A DNA stretch of 64,000 nucleotides from Protopterus annectens. Taxonomy: Eukaryota; Chordata; Ceratodontiformes; Protopteridae. The stretch lies in assembly GCF_019279795.1 (NCBI RefSeq), contig NC_056750.1:692890324-692954323 (forward strand), written 5' to 3'. This document shows positions 21,466 to 33,299 of this stretch, piece by piece. How positions within the stretch are numbered: position 1 is the first letter of the stretch; each line of letters begins with the position of its first letter. Below the pieces are notes generated by a model. The model was given only the letters and a program-made list of their open reading frames with translations. It made no database searches and had not been told where the DNA came from. The translations under genes and the position numbers were made by a program.

Positions 21466-21938
21466 CCCCCCCCCTTTCAGCTGTGGACTAAAGAACATCA
21501 GCTTCCTTGCCCATTGAAATTATATCCCTAGATATACAAATTAAGACTTGATATGGTCTTATTGAATCCTTCTTTCACTGAGCTCACTGATTCAAGTTTT
21601 CACTAATTATAACAACAAAATCCTTCACTTGTTATGAGAGTTTGTGGTTGATTTCCTACCAAAATGCACACTGCACTGAAAGGCGCAACCATGGTGTTGG
21701 AAAGGTTGAATCATAGGTACCTCCTCATAGATCATATCTCCATCCTCCACAAGTCTGCTACTAGACTTGCATCCTTATCAGATATAACTCTCTGGCTGTT
21801 AATTTCACCTGCAAGGAGACCAAGCCAGTGTTAGAGATCTTGTAAGGGTCCCAAATGAAGACACTAAATGGCGTGCTTAGGACTGATCACTGTTAGTCTC
21901 CACATCTCCTCTTTTTTTCATCCTACTAAACCCTTCCC

Positions 21939-21939
<1 letters not shown>
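21466..21939. other. Unassigned stretch
   Basis: No coding pattern, repeat or structured element is recognised between the CR1 5' end and the CA microsatellite. Base composition is ordinary. Confidence 0.5.

Positions 21940-22032
<93 letters not shown>
21940..22032. repeat. (CA)n microsatellite
   Basis: A pure CA dinucleotide run of about 92 bp. A frame of repeated Thr-His crosses it and is not a gene. Confidence 0.98.
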
Positions 22033-22033
<1 letters not shown>

Positions 22034-24380
22034 TTTTTTTCCTGCTATCCCTAGTTTTCATCCAAATTCACCCCTTCCATAATTGCTACTTTTTACTATC
22101 CCCTCATCTTTGCAAGAAGCCTGCAGAGAGGGACAAGTCAAATAATTTGCTATGTCCTTATACAAAATATCCACGGGGTAGTTATTGTCCACCTTCCAGG
22201 TTAACCCAGTTGTAGCTCTCTATCAGATCATTGAGGTGATTCCTGTTGTGAGTCCACGGCACATTTCATTAAGCAACCATATCAGCCTTGACTTCAGGAT
22301 CATCTTTATTCTTTTGTCCCATACTAAAGGGAAGTTCGCTGGCCTTTAGCTTCTCAAGCTGCTCCTTACCTGCCTTTGTGCAGTATTACTACTTGCTTGC
22401 AATCACACAAGATCAGAACTTCTTAGGGAACATGCAGCATGATTTTGTCAGTCTCCAATGTTTTTGGAGGTCCAGGGTAGAATCACATTAGGTTTATATG
22501 CCTTATCCTCCCTTAGTGCCGTAATGCATTCCTTATATCCTTATCTGCTGCAATCTCATTTGCCCACCCCACCCTTTCCTTCATCTGTACTGCTCTTTGG
22601 GACTGGAGTACTGCCTTTCCTTTCCTTGATGAACAGTGGCAAGAAGTACTCATTTAAAATTCTACCTAGTTCCTAAGCTATTTTATATTTCTGACCCTCC
22701 AAGGCTGCTTCTATTTAAATGCCTTTCTCTTTCTCTATCTGCTACATAAACCTTTTTACCTCAATGTTGATTGCATTCTTTCTTCACTTTTTCATTGCGG
22801 CTTCTTTGTGTAGTTTGCTGCCTTATTTCTAGCCTCAGTACAACATTCACCTTGCTACCCGCTCCATTCCCTCCATTCCTTGTCTTTTATAACTAGTTTC
22901 CCTTTTGCATTGAAGTAGACTAGCTACCTCATTTTCATTTCCTTGCAGTCATCCTCGGTGCTTTTTTCCTATTTCCAAATAATTCTGTTTCTTATGCTTC
23001 ACAGTTTCTACCCACTCATGCTTTCTTCCCATATCCCAATGCATTTGACTCTTGTCAATATTATCCTACAACAAACCCCCAGGTAACCCCAGATTCTGGT
23101 CTTTGTGAGCCAGCATGGTTCCTTTTCTACAGCCAGCATAACCCACATCACAGGAAGATCAATGTTTGCCAGTGGTGCTTACCTCCTCATTTTTACACAA
23201 GATTCATGAACCTCCACGTCCAGGTTACAACCTCTGTCTTCTTTTCAAACCCTTCTATGATGAATATTTTAACTAGGTTGCTTTCTCTGCCTACTTTAAC
23301 TGACAGAATGTTCCATGGTAACTCCGGAAGACTGCCATCATAGTCACTGCCATCTTTCCTGCCCTTCAGTTCTGTTGCTTACCAGCTGCCTACCTGGCAA
23401 TTATTATGGTTTCCCAACAAGTAATTCAGGTACAGTTAATTGAGTTCTAACAGTGTAAATGCAACTAATCAAAATGTCATTTTATTGCTTCTTAAATGCT
23501 ATATCCACATGCATGTGAGACCACTTCCGGCTTTTAATGCAGACGTTGTTTTCGCCACATTTGTGCAGCTCAGAAGTTATGGTACAGTAACTTGGGGTTG
23601 TGAAGGTTTGCCTCGCATGGAAGTTGCACTGGAGACTTGCTATTTCTAGCTTGGTTATGAAGGTTTGGTATCGTCAGCCAGCTGTGATCAAGTAATATTT
23701 TGAACAATCATCATTGGTTGTTCATGGTGAAGCATTGTAGTGGGTAGCCTCTATAGGGTATTGGTGTACAGACTACCACTTTTGGCATATAGTAACTGTA
23801 CTATTAGAAAGATGACCGTGGCATACCTAGAGTCTTGACCATTTCACCATTAGTTGTATCGCTCCCACGTTTACAGCCTCTCCCTTAGATCATTTCTTGA
23901 TTTATGCTGCCATACTCTTCCCATCATTGCATGTATCATCACTAAACATCCTACATTTTGAGGTTACCACGTTCTATCATCTCTTTTCATTGATTCACAG
24001 TTTGGCTATCCTGTTCATGTAAGTTTCATTGTAAAGCTACCACTGCTTCTAGAATGGTCAGCTGCCTGTCTACACTTGTGGTATTGATGACCACCATGCT
24101 GACAACTCTTCCTTTACACACTCTTGTCTTCAGTGCCCCCCCATCTCTGTTATATTCCTCTTGTGTCTGCTTTTCCCCCTCTGGGTTTTGACCATCTGAT
24201 ATTCATTTCTCATTCTTTTTTCCCTCATTTCTCATTGTTTATCTGCTTCAGTATCTTTTTGTCTTTTTCCTTTCCCTGCCTTTGCTTTTACCACATTTTC
24301 TCTGGTATCTCCCTGCTTGCCTCTGTGCTGCTTCTCTTACTCTGTGCTTTGCTGCTGATTACCAACATTACTTTTTAGCC
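22033..24380. other. Unassigned, with a possible antisense old LINE
   Basis: Pyrimidine-rich on the plus strand, without long frames. On the minus strand around 22800-22580 I read 'ELGRILNEYFLPLFIKERK', which resembles the linker before CR1-group RT. Part of 22300-23350 may therefore be a very old antisense LINE, though no RT motif could be placed. The rest (23350-24380) shows nothing I recognise. Confidence 0.3.
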
Positions 24381-26480
24381 TTCTCTACCTGGAAGAAGGG
24401 ACTGGAAGTAGCGTTCTCAGAAATGCTACCTGCACCAGCAGCCAACACACTGAGGAAAGTGGAAAGATGATCTGAGTCTGAATGGAGAGATGATGAAATC
24501 AGAAAGAAAGGGAGAGTGTTATTGGTGAGTGCTTTTACATGACGGACCCTGTCTTCACAACATCTCACAAAGATGATACTAATATGTGGACTGTGTCATA
24601 TAGCATATGTCATGGTGAGTGGTAGGTTAAAAATAACAAAACACAGCTGAGTGCAAGAGTCCAGTCCTGCGATCACATTGGTGCCAGTACTGGAAAAATG
24701 GCAGTGTGGAATCCTCAAGACATGGAAACCTTTCTACAATGGAGTAAGGCCAGGCACAAGGTGGTGAATGCTCCCTCTGTTGTAAAAGGAAGTAGTAGTC
24801 CACAAAAACTGGCAGGCCAAAACAGAGCCATAAAGACGACAGAGTGGACTTGAGGATCAGGAAGAAATTGTGCATTGTTACTTTTAGGCAAACCCTGATT
24901 TCCAGATAGAAGACATTTTTAAAGATTAAGAGAGAAATTAGAAGAAAGAAAATACTTTCAAAAGAAAAACCATCAAAATCTCCAAATAAAAAGTAGTGTT
25001 GATTAATACAACAGATTCATGGAGAACATTAATCAAAGAAAATTTGGACTGCCTGGAAAAAAGCAACAGAGGAATTGTGAAAATAAGAGCAAAACCAAAA
25101 GATTTTTGAAAGATGTAAAAAAGAAACATGGGCATGGGAAAGAAAATGAGATCTGGTATGGTTCAATACAAAGCCAACCTAATCAATGCAAAAAAAAGCA
25201 GTTCCAAAGATATTTGAAGACAAATGCAGGCCAAGGGACCCAGATATAGAAATATTCACAATACAAAGAACATTAAAACAAAGTAGGGATGTAGTAAAGA
25301 GGATTATAAAGTTGAAGTTAAATAAATAGAAATTGAAGTCATGGATTACCTGTGAAGTGAAAGATTTAATATAAAAATCCAGCACAGGTAATGTCACCCC
25401 ATGATGGAAGAATGAGTCCCCAGCTTAAGGAGCTGCGACTGGAGAGGAAGGCATCTAAAGAACAAGTATGGACGTGAGAAAGAAAGAGATCTGACATGGT
25501 GCAATCTGTAAGCAAAGGAGAAAGCTAAAGGAATCGATATAAAACAGCAGCACCAAAAATGCTTCAAGAGAGAGAGGCAAAAGCACCCAGATATGGAATT
25601 TTTCACAATATAACAATAAAATCAAAGGAGAAAGTGGGAAAGAAGTCCAACAAATGGAAACTGGAGTTGTGGATTATCTTCAAAATAAAGGATTTAATGT
25701 AGAAAATCCAGCACATGTAATGTCACTGTATAATGGAACAATGAGTTCCAAGATTAAGGAAAAACAGGTGGAGCAGGAGGCATCTAAAGACTTCACACAT
25801 GGTGATGCTCTGGAACCTTCTGTTGGAGATCAGTACAAAAGTTCAGTTCAAGTTTCACAGCAAGGGAAGCGGCAGGAAACAGTGGCAACTGTGTCACAGA
25901 CACTTGTGGGGTGATGGTCCAATGAGCTCCCATACAAAGGAGCATCAAATGGATGCATCTAAAGAGGGTATGTCACAGGAATTTGTTCTGGAACTTTCTT
26001 TCAAATACTCACAGGAAACAGAGCATAGAAGGTGCTCCCAGTGTAGAAAAAAATGATCTAAGGGAAGAGCTCCTTGATTTAATGGAGATGGATATACATA
26101 TTAAGATCGATGAAAGAAATAGATTGGAGAAGGTAAATAAGACCCAAAGTGTAGTAAGTTTGGTAAAAAAGATGGACACAATAATTAGGACTGTTAAGAG
26201 AAATTCTTGTGATCTAACAGAAATAAATCAGACATTACTGTGCAGCTAAATTCTTAAAGTCTTACATGGAACAATAATGGAAAAGGATGTGAAGAAATTA
26301 GATAGCACCATGGAAGCACTGAATAGACACAACTATAAATTAAGTAGAAAAGTACCACTATTGGAAGAATATACAAATGGAAAGAGGTCATCAGAAATAC
26401 TTAAAGATAGAGGAAAAAGCAACTCACAACATCAAAACAGACTAGGCTCTATCATGCACTATTGCAAACAGTAAACTAAA
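24381..26480 (+). other. A-rich region with short coiled-coil-like frames
   Basis: Purine- and A-rich on the plus strand, with frames at 25654-25914, 25953-26249 and 26277-26474. They encode Lys/Glu-rich peptides with heptad-like character, for example 'DLREELLDLMEMDIHIK' and 'LVKKMDTIIRTVKRN'. It lies directly upstream of the CR1 ORF1 esterase remnant at 26500, in the same orientation. It could be the N-terminal part of a LINE ORF1 or its leader. I do not recognise a family. Confidence 0.35.
25120..25770 (+). repeat. Two tandem units of about 340 bp
   Basis: Two diverged direct copies, about 25120-25430 and 25455-25770. Both pass through 'gagatctg-catggt', 'cccagatat-gaa', 'ttcacaatat', 'gaagt/gttgtggatta', 'aaaatccagcaca-gtaatgtcac' and an 'atgagt' block ending in 'gaggcatctaaag'. 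A weaker third partial unit may begin near 25960. This lies just 5' of CR1 copy 3. Confidence 0.6.
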
Positions 26481-26519
26481 AATAGAGAAGGTATGCAAAT
26501 AAATGTTAAGGAAAAGTAC

Positions 26520-27350
26520 AAAATAAATTCATTGTTGCTCACCAAGTTGGATAAAGTGATTGCAGTCAGTTGCCTGTCAGGGCCAGGGTTCATCAGATCA
26601 TACAGGTGCTCAGGCCTCTCATCCATAAGTACCAGTACTACTCTGTCATAGTCCATGTGGATGTGAATGACCTGTGACATACCTTCCTAGACTATATGAA
26701 GAGAGACATGATGGACCTCTTCGAATATGTATTAATGTTGGGTATGAGCCTTGCATTGGGCATCATTCTACCTTTACCAAGAATGATAGAACAAAGCAAA
26801 CCAGAAAATGATTGACTTCAATATGATGTCATTGCAAGGGAATCCAGTATTTGTCTGCCTGGGATAACATGATCAACAGACCATAGGGTCTATACTAGAA
26901 AATCATATAGTTGACACCATATGATCGAACTTTTAAAAGTTCGAAAATCTAATAAAAAAAATAAATTACACAAATAACCTACCTGAATGTTTTAAAACAG
27001 GGGGGCAAGTCCACCTGCAACCCCAACTTGGGGGGGGGCTGTGCCCTCCCACACACCACTCTTTAAATATACCAACTCCAAGATTGCACTACATTGCAGA
27101 AAAGGGAACTCTTCCCAAAGCGCACTGTACGGAGATCTCCATTAAAACGTTCAAACTTTAAAAAATTTGATCATATGGTGTTGACCATATGACACTCGAA
27201 CTTCTGGAAATTCAATTATCTAATACAGACCCCAGACCATACTGCTTTGCCAGAGGTAGTCTGCACCTCTTTCTGCTTAGGCTTTGAAATGCTTGTCAAG
27301 GCATTACCCACCCCCCATAGTGCCTTTTTAGACCGTGCCAAACCAACAGA
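26520..27350 (+). pseudogene. CR1 ORF1 esterase remnant, interrupted
   Basis: Nucleotide and translated similarity to 11640-12037 is clear. 'VHVDVNDL' (about 26650-26680) corresponds to the GVND block, followed by 'YMKRDMMDLFEYV'. After the inserted palindromic element, 27240-27280 reads 'FARGSLHLFLL', the DxxH region with His kept but Asp replaced. The GDS block is not recognisable. Several stops are present. Confidence 0.6.
26886..27232. mobile_element. Palindromic non-autonomous DNA element with 9-bp target duplication
   Basis: The 347-bp insert is flanked by identical 9-bp copies of CAGACCATA (26877-26885 and 27233-27241). Its ends are inverted repeats: GGGTCTATACTAGAAAATC at the left, and the complement of the right end reads GGGTCTGTATTAGATAATT. 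It contains the 20-bp palindrome TCGAACTTTTAAAAGTTCGA (26926-26945), the family's G-rich core (about 26998-27100) and a CATATGGTGTTGACCATATG hairpin (about 27173-27192). There is no ORF. The empty site can be read from the homologous CR1 at 11975-12010. A 9-bp duplication suggests a Mutator, Merlin or hAT-like transposase; which one is unknown. Confidence 0.82.
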
Positions 27351-28030
27351 ACTTCCAGTGTAACACAATAGTCCAATACCAAGCTGAAGGTACTATTGTT
27401 CAGTTCAAGGAGTCTTGCATGAAACTGCACTCTCTAGAAGCTCTCCTCACACAGGAGAATGCCAGCGTCTGTGCAGTTAGAGACGTCATTCAAGGCTGTG
27501 GAAAGCACCCTGGCAGTGCAAGGCTACAATGCCCATCACACATTCAGACCACCCGCTGAAAAGGAAAAAATGAAAGGAGGAGGTGTTTCCGCTTACATAC
27601 AAAACAATCACACCTCAAGATTGGTCAAGCAGGATGATTCACTTGCTCTGCTCCATGTCCAGCTGACCACAGGAAAATCCCCCACTATTATTGCTAGCTA
27701 CAGATCCCCAACTATGAACCATGAAAAACCACTCTGCATACCAAACTTACTATAATCACTTACATTCAGTCCAACACACTACTCATGGGTGATTTTAACT
27801 AATCCTCCATAAACTGGAAAATGGACACAACCACTAATACACAGGTTCGGAGAGTGGTGGACTTTGTTAATGCAAATGCTCTGAAACTGCTTATCTGTAC
27901 TCCCACTAGGGGCTCGGAGATCCTTGACATAGTACTCAGAAAAATGGGGGAGTGTTGCACCCCCATCCAGAGTAATGTCCTCATTGACATCGGATCCTAC
28001 ATCAGTCTCCTTTGAAATTAATGTTATGGT
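27350..28030 (+). pseudogene. CR1 endonuclease, copy 3
   Basis: 'TQENASVCAVRDVIQG' (about 27448-27496) aligns with the ETW block, but the catalytic Glu is lost. 'GGGVSAYIQNNHTSRLVKQD' lies in 27459-27755. 'LLMGDFN' is seen at about 27780-27800 and is followed by a stop. The frame at 27821-28015 has 'RVVDFVNANALKLLICTPTR' and 'SEILDIVLRKMGECCTP'. It is homologous to 12150-12800 and clearly inactive. Confidence 0.75.
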
Positions 28031-28479
28031 AGAGCCTCCATCAAACCCTCAAACCCTAAAACCCTAAAGAATTTTTCCATGGCAAATTACCTTCTATTAA
28101 GTGATAACATTGGTAATTTTTCAAGCTCCCCTAACCCTGAAAACATGGAGGTCTATGCAGAAGTATAAACAAATGCCCTGTGCAACCACTTAAACTGCAT
28201 AAAAACAGCAGTATCTGACTGAACTAAACAAAAACCTAGCTGGAAATATGGACCTCTGGTGTAAACAGACTATACAAAAGTAGGAGGAAATTCGTGTGTA
28301 AGTAATAGGGAGGGTGCCCAACAGAAAAAATCAGGGAATTACTCAAATCTTCAAAAATATGAGACAAAAATAGCTTCCCAAGCAAAGGATAACTGCAAAG
28401 CTTGTTTTAGTTATGTCTGAACTCTTAAGGGAAGCACTCAACAATGTGCTGATTTGGCTATAGATAGCACTACCTACAC

Positions 28480-30110
28480 TCAACCAGAAGAACTCAAAAC
28501 CTGCAGGTCAATAAATTAATCTCAGGTTTCACCCCCTTATCACCTCCGGTCACACCGCATGAAATGCTCCAAACCTTTCCTTTGCCTTTTATCACAAAAG
28601 AACAGGTCATCACTGCACACACTAAAGCTAGAAACACAGCATCAATGGTCCCTGATGGAATCCCAGGGTGCCTATTAAGTAGCTTGAAACATGACCTAGC
28701 AGTTCTACTCAGATCTCTATTTAACCACAGTCTCCATACAAGCTTTGTCCCAGTAGAGTGGAGGACAGCAACAGTCATCCCTCTGCACAGGGAGAGACCA
28801 TCAATAGACCCAGGAAGCTACTGACCCACAAGCCTGACTAGCCTCATATGCAAGGCTATGTAAAGCATAATTTTGGACCTGATTAACAACAATAAAAGAA
28901 ATCTCCAGATTCCATACCCAATCCAGTTTTGCTTCCTCAAGGGCAGATCCTGCCTGCTCAATCTAGTGGACTTCTATGAGAAGGTCACCAAGGCCTTGGA
29001 AGAGGGTAAGCCAATGCATGCTGCCTACCTTGACCTGGCTAAGGCATTTAACACAATATCCCACTCGGGTATTATAGGTAAACTCACAAACCTGGGCATA
29101 AACCTCTGCATCATCAGATGGATAGCCAAATGGCTGATGGACAGAACATGTTATTAAAGTGGGGGAATCCACATCCAGCATGAGGCCAGTCACCAGTGGA
29201 GTACAACAGGATTCAGTGCTGAGCCTCTTCCTGTTTGCAATATACTTCTGAGAAGTCAAGGCAAATGTAGATGACCTTTGGCTGACCAAGTTTGCTGATG
29301 ACTGTAAGTTGAGGGCAATCACTGAATCCCAAAATGATGATATCCTACAGAAAGGACTGACATGGATTAATGACTGGTGTCTGAGCCATGGCCTCAAACT
29401 AAATGTGAAGAAGTGCATATCATCTTTTGGGCAATCAAATAACATTGATAGCACCCCATCTAAGGGAGGGGTGGACCTGGTGGAGAGAGATTTGGGTACT
29501 TTATAACTTTGACCATCATGTGTCCACGATGGTGAGGAAATCCTCTTTGTGGCTCAGTGTATTAGTAAGGGCATGGCAGACATATCTAAGGATGTCATAG
29601 CACCACTGTACCCAGCCATCATCAGACAAATAATTGAGTATAATGCACCTTTTGACACATACCTCACCAGTCACCTGCAGCAGTTTGAGTGCCCTCAGTG
29701 GTTTCTCACCAAAAAGAGTATAACAAACATGTCATATGCATACCAATTGAAAGCCCTGTCCCTGTATTCAGTTTCCTTCCAATTACTGAGGGGTGATTTA
29801 TGTGTAATGTAAATGGCAGTCTCTGATCCAGCCGTAATGAAAATGTTGCATATTCATAAAACTAACTGTGCGAGGGTGACCCATTCCAAGGATCTAAACA
29901 TTCTCTGACATGACTAGATCAAACTGGAGAGATACATGAGTCCCACAGATTGCCCCTCCTCTGGAATAAGCCTCCTGTTCTTGTGAAGCAGATCCCTTCC
30001 CTGACCACCTTCAAGTGCAATCTGAATCATTGGATGGGTAATCGCAAATTCACTCCCAGGGTAGTGTCTGTGTCCCTTATGGACAGAGGCAGTCTGTAAA
30101 ATCTGTTAAA
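28480..30110 (+). pseudogene. CR1 RT, copy 3
   Basis: The frame 28564-28824 holds 'ASMVPDGIPGCLLSSLKHDL' and 'FVPVEWRTATVIPLHRERPS'. 28873-29157 holds 'PIQFCFLKGRSCLLNLVDF' and motif A 'YLDLAKAFNTISH' (catalytic second Asp changed to Asn). Motif B is degraded near 29190-29225 and motif C 'KFADDCKL' lies near 29290. The C-terminus 'RQIIEYNAPFDTYLTSHLQQ' is in 29549-29812. At least five breaks are needed. Confidence 0.8.
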
Positions 30111-30264
30111 ATCCCACTTGCTGACCCTTGTTTTCTTTTCTCTAGGGATAGAAAATTATGTAAACTCCAGGTGAAACTGGCTAGGCTTGTAAGGGCTATT
30201 GAGCCATGAGTCTAGTAATCTCCTATGTACCTATAAACCTATGACAAACAAGTTTTATAGAAAA

Positions 30265-32216
30265 ATGGGAAATGAAGCAAAAGTAGTAGACCACCAAAAA
30301 AAAGAAATAGATGCAATTTGGAGAAATATTTATGAAGACCATGTAGAACATAAAGATGCCGAATGGATAGAAAAATTAAAAGAAACTGTGAGGAGTTCTA
30401 ATGTAGAGGATATGAAATGGGATGAAGTAAAGGTCAGAAAAATTTAAATAAAATTAAGAAAAGCTCCTAAATGGAAAACTGCAGTCCTAACATTTGGCTA
30501 AAAGTATTAGCATCTTTAAACAAAGATTTAGCCTTGAGTAAGAATTACTTACATGTGCATCTAGAATAGACACCAACCTAGTTGACAACAGGAAAAATTA
30601 TACTTTTTAGTGAACCTGAAAGTCATCCTAAAAGATATAGACCCATAACTTGCCCTCTGACAATATGCAAACTTTATACTGGAATTGATGCAGTCTGAGT
30701 TTATAGTTATTTAGAAAAAAAAAATCAGTTATGGCAGTAGAATAAAAAGGGTAACAAAAAGTCATACAGAAAAAAGGATAATTTCCTGCTAAATAAAACC
30801 ATAATATAGAATTGTAAAAATGGGAAGAATCTAAGTATGGCATGGATAGATTACCATAAAAAAATCAGTTGGCAACATCCCACATTCATAGACAAAGGAA
30901 TGCTTACAGATGTATAGGATACACTCTACATTGACCAATTATATTAAAGTGACCAAGAAACAGTGGCAAATCATGTTGCAGTTAAGCCACAACAAAAGGC
31001 AAATTATAATCCCAGTGATAAAAATTCAAAGCGGGATATTCCAGAGTGATTCTTGGTCACCGCTGCTTTGTCTTGCCTTTAACCCATTAAGCTGTTTGCT
31101 TAACAGATTAGGCCATGGTTACAATTTAGCTCCCAGAAAACAACCTTGTTTAAAGACTTCTCATCTGTTTTTTGTGGATGACTTAAAACTGTATAGTTCA
31201 TCAGGTGAGGAGTTGAAAGCACAATTGCAAGTTGTCAAAACTTTCTCAGATATAAGAATGTCATTTAGTCTTGATAAATGTGCAAAAGCAACTTTTAATG
31301 CAAGAAAGCTGCAGCACCAAGAAAATATCAATTAAAACAGCAATCAACAGGGATGAACTATAATGGAACCTGAGCAGGAGGGAGTGTATAAATATTTGGG
31401 AATTGATGGATTGGCAATAAAACATGAAGGGTCTATAGCAGCATTTTGAAAATTTAATCACTAAATATCAAACTGAAATGATCGCACTATTAAATTTTCG
31501 AATGCCGATAAAAAAAAAAAAAAAAAACTAAAGGGTGTAGGCAGGGGGGAAGCCCCCCTCTACTTAAATATGCCAACTCTGAGACCGCACTACATTGAAG
31601 TAAATGGAAATCTTCCCTTACAGAGATTTCCGTTTACCTGTTCGATGTTCTGCACTTTCGGCATTCTCGCGGCGACAATATAGTTTTCGATATTAGTGTT
31701 TGAGATGCTGATAGGAACCCTGAATGAATGTGAATAAAAGTCAGTAAGGAATACACCAGAAGACTAAAATGAATTCTGAAAAATGTCCTGACATCTAGAA
31801 ATAAAGTGCTAGGCTATAAACCAATGTGCTTTTCCTCTTCTGACTTAGTTTTGGGGTGATTGACCCCAAATGGTATTGGATCCGTTGGGCATGAAAAAAT
31901 GGATTATGCTGATCAAATATATAAAAATCAGTGTATACCAAGGTTATGTAGTCCTTATTCTGAAGGAGATATGGGAGGAGGTATGAGCCTCCTCAAAATT
32001 GATTACATGTATAAATCTGCAGTCATGGAACTGCATACATATCTGCTGAACTCACTAAATCCCAACATAGTGAAAGTTTTAAAATATGAGGAGAAGAATT
32101 CTAAGATGACATCTCTGCTTAGTTTAGAAGAAGCATATAAGCCGGGAATGGAAATCAAACCAGAAGACAAAAATCAGACAGCAACTGAATGTCCCCCCCC
32201 TAAAAAAAAGAAATGA
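30265..32216 (+). pseudogene. RLE-type LINE reverse transcriptase, broken
   Basis: The pre-RT segment 'EIDAIWRNIYEDHVEHKDAE' with 'WIEKLKE' lies in 30199-30447. RT then reads 'RYRPITCPLTICKLYTGI' (about 30634-30690), motif A 'MAWIDYHK' (about 30840), 'GIFQSDSWSPLLCLAFNPLS' (about 31032-31091, motif B) and 'LFFVDDLKLYSSSGEELK' (about 31165-31218, motif C with both Asp). After the inserted element, 'TRRLKWILKNVLTSRNKVLG' (about 31751-31810) and 'MDYADQIY' continue to about 32216. The frame is broken by stops and shifts. Confidence 0.68.
31429..31720. mobile_element. Palindromic G-rich element inside the RLE LINE
   Basis: About 292 bp, starting GGGTCTATAGCAGCAT; the complement of its other end reads GGGTTCCTATCAGCAT. 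The central part has the family core ('caggggggaagccccc', 'ccaactctgagaccgcacta', about 31533-31590). The flanking LINE protein reads continuously if it is removed. The target duplication is only partly preserved ('atgaa' on both sides). A poly-A run at about 31510-31527 lies inside. Confidence 0.65.
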
Positions 32217-32319
32217 TGAGAAGGGTCTGCTGAGAAGGAAAGAAATGTGTAATATACATGACTATTGTGGCAAGTACAGAGGATAACCTCATGGAATAAC
32301 CTCATATTGATCAGAATTT

Positions 32320-32760
32320 GACACAGAAATGGTTAAGGAGAAGTGATCTGAAACCAAAAGATGAAGGTTAATGGTGGTCCAAGATAGTGGACTATGTACA
32401 CGTTGGTGTACAAAGTCGATTGAACATAAGTGAGAAATAGACAAATGCAGATTCTTTAAAAAAAAAGAACTGGAAATAGTCACACATCTTGTTGCTGGGA
32501 GTGATACACTGATGGCAGAGGGCTTGTATATTGAAAGGTACAATAAAGTGGCAAGACTGTTGCACTGGACTATGTGCAAACACTACAATATTGAGAAGCA
32601 CTGAAAATATGAACCACAAAGCATTGCAGAGAATGATGACGTTTATACCACATGGGATGACTATTCAAAAAGCAGAAGCAAGAAAAGCAGATATAGTAGT
32701 CCATGAAAAGACAACTGTAGCACTGATCATTGAAATTTCTACACTATGTAATTAAAGGGT
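32320..32760 (+). pseudogene. RLE-type LINE C-terminal knuckle and nuclease, broken
   Basis: 'WLRRSDLKPKDEG' (about 32338) starts the segment. 'IVTHLVAGSDTLMAEGLYIE' (about 32478-32537) follows, corresponding to the His part of the Cys/His knuckle. Then come 'YNKVARLLHWTMCKHYNIE' and the nuclease-like 'KADIVVHEKTTVALIIEIST' (about 32689-32745), which has the PD...E/D spacing. This domain would nick target DNA. The Cys residues before the His part are not clear. Confidence 0.55.
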
Positions 32761-33299
32761 CTTTTGTATAGAGAGACACAACGTCATAAAAATACCAGGA
32801 TTTGCAGGTAGAAATGAGAACAATGCAGAAGAAAGATACCCAGACAGTTCCAAACGTAGTAAGAGCAACAGGTCTAATAAAATAAATAGTCATATTTAGA
32901 TATACTACCCTGTATGAATTACAGAACGAGGCAAATCTGGGCACACTGTGGGTACTGAGAAGAGTACTCTTGGCTGGCATTAAAGACTGAAACGGTGCTA
33001 ATTTCATGAAATTTAATCATACCCTGACTTAGGAATGGCATCCATTCCCAGTATGGTATTAGAAACCCAAATGACTTGGAGAAATTAAACAGCAAGTGGA
33101 GATTATGTAGTTTGACTGGATACAGCAGTGGGCAAAGGAACAAGGTTTGGAACTGGTACAAACTTGAGAAGTGTCTGCAATGGACTGGCTCCATTTTAGC
33201 CCATAAAGGATAGAGGTGTTGGTTGGAAAAGTATATCACAATCATCATACCTTTAAACAAAGATTGAAGAGGAAAGAAAGGGTGATAAAAATTGAATAG

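Larger units (their letters stand above)
26500..30241 (+). mobile_element. CR1 LINE copy 3
   Basis: The esterase remnant of ORF1, endonuclease, RT and 3' tail are all present in order, making this the longest CR1 copy in the window. The 3' end is marked by 'ggctaggcttgtaaggg' (30179) and 'ctataaacctatgac' (30230). A 347-bp palindromic element (26886-27232) interrupts the esterase region. The frame is heavily damaged. Where the 5' end lies depends on whether the A-rich region before 26500 belongs to it. Confidence 0.82.
30250..33000 (+). mobile_element. RLE-type LINE (R4/R2-like), degenerate
   Basis: A non-LTR element of the restriction-like-endonuclease type, where one protein carries RT and then a Cys/His knuckle and a PD-(D/E)xK nuclease. 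It begins right after the CR1 tail. A palindromic element (31429-31720) interrupts the thumb region, and the protein reads on across it. The copy is degenerate, with many stops. Placement in R4 rather than R2 or a neighbouring clade is tentative. Confidence 0.65.

Noticed and set aside
21428..21475. Runs of G and C as a quadruplex regulator
   Set aside because: They sit in the 5' part of a truncated CR1 and look like slippage or assembly homopolymers.
31501..31530. Poly-A at 31510 as a LINE 3' end
   Set aside because: It lies inside the palindromic element, and the LINE protein resumes after 31720.
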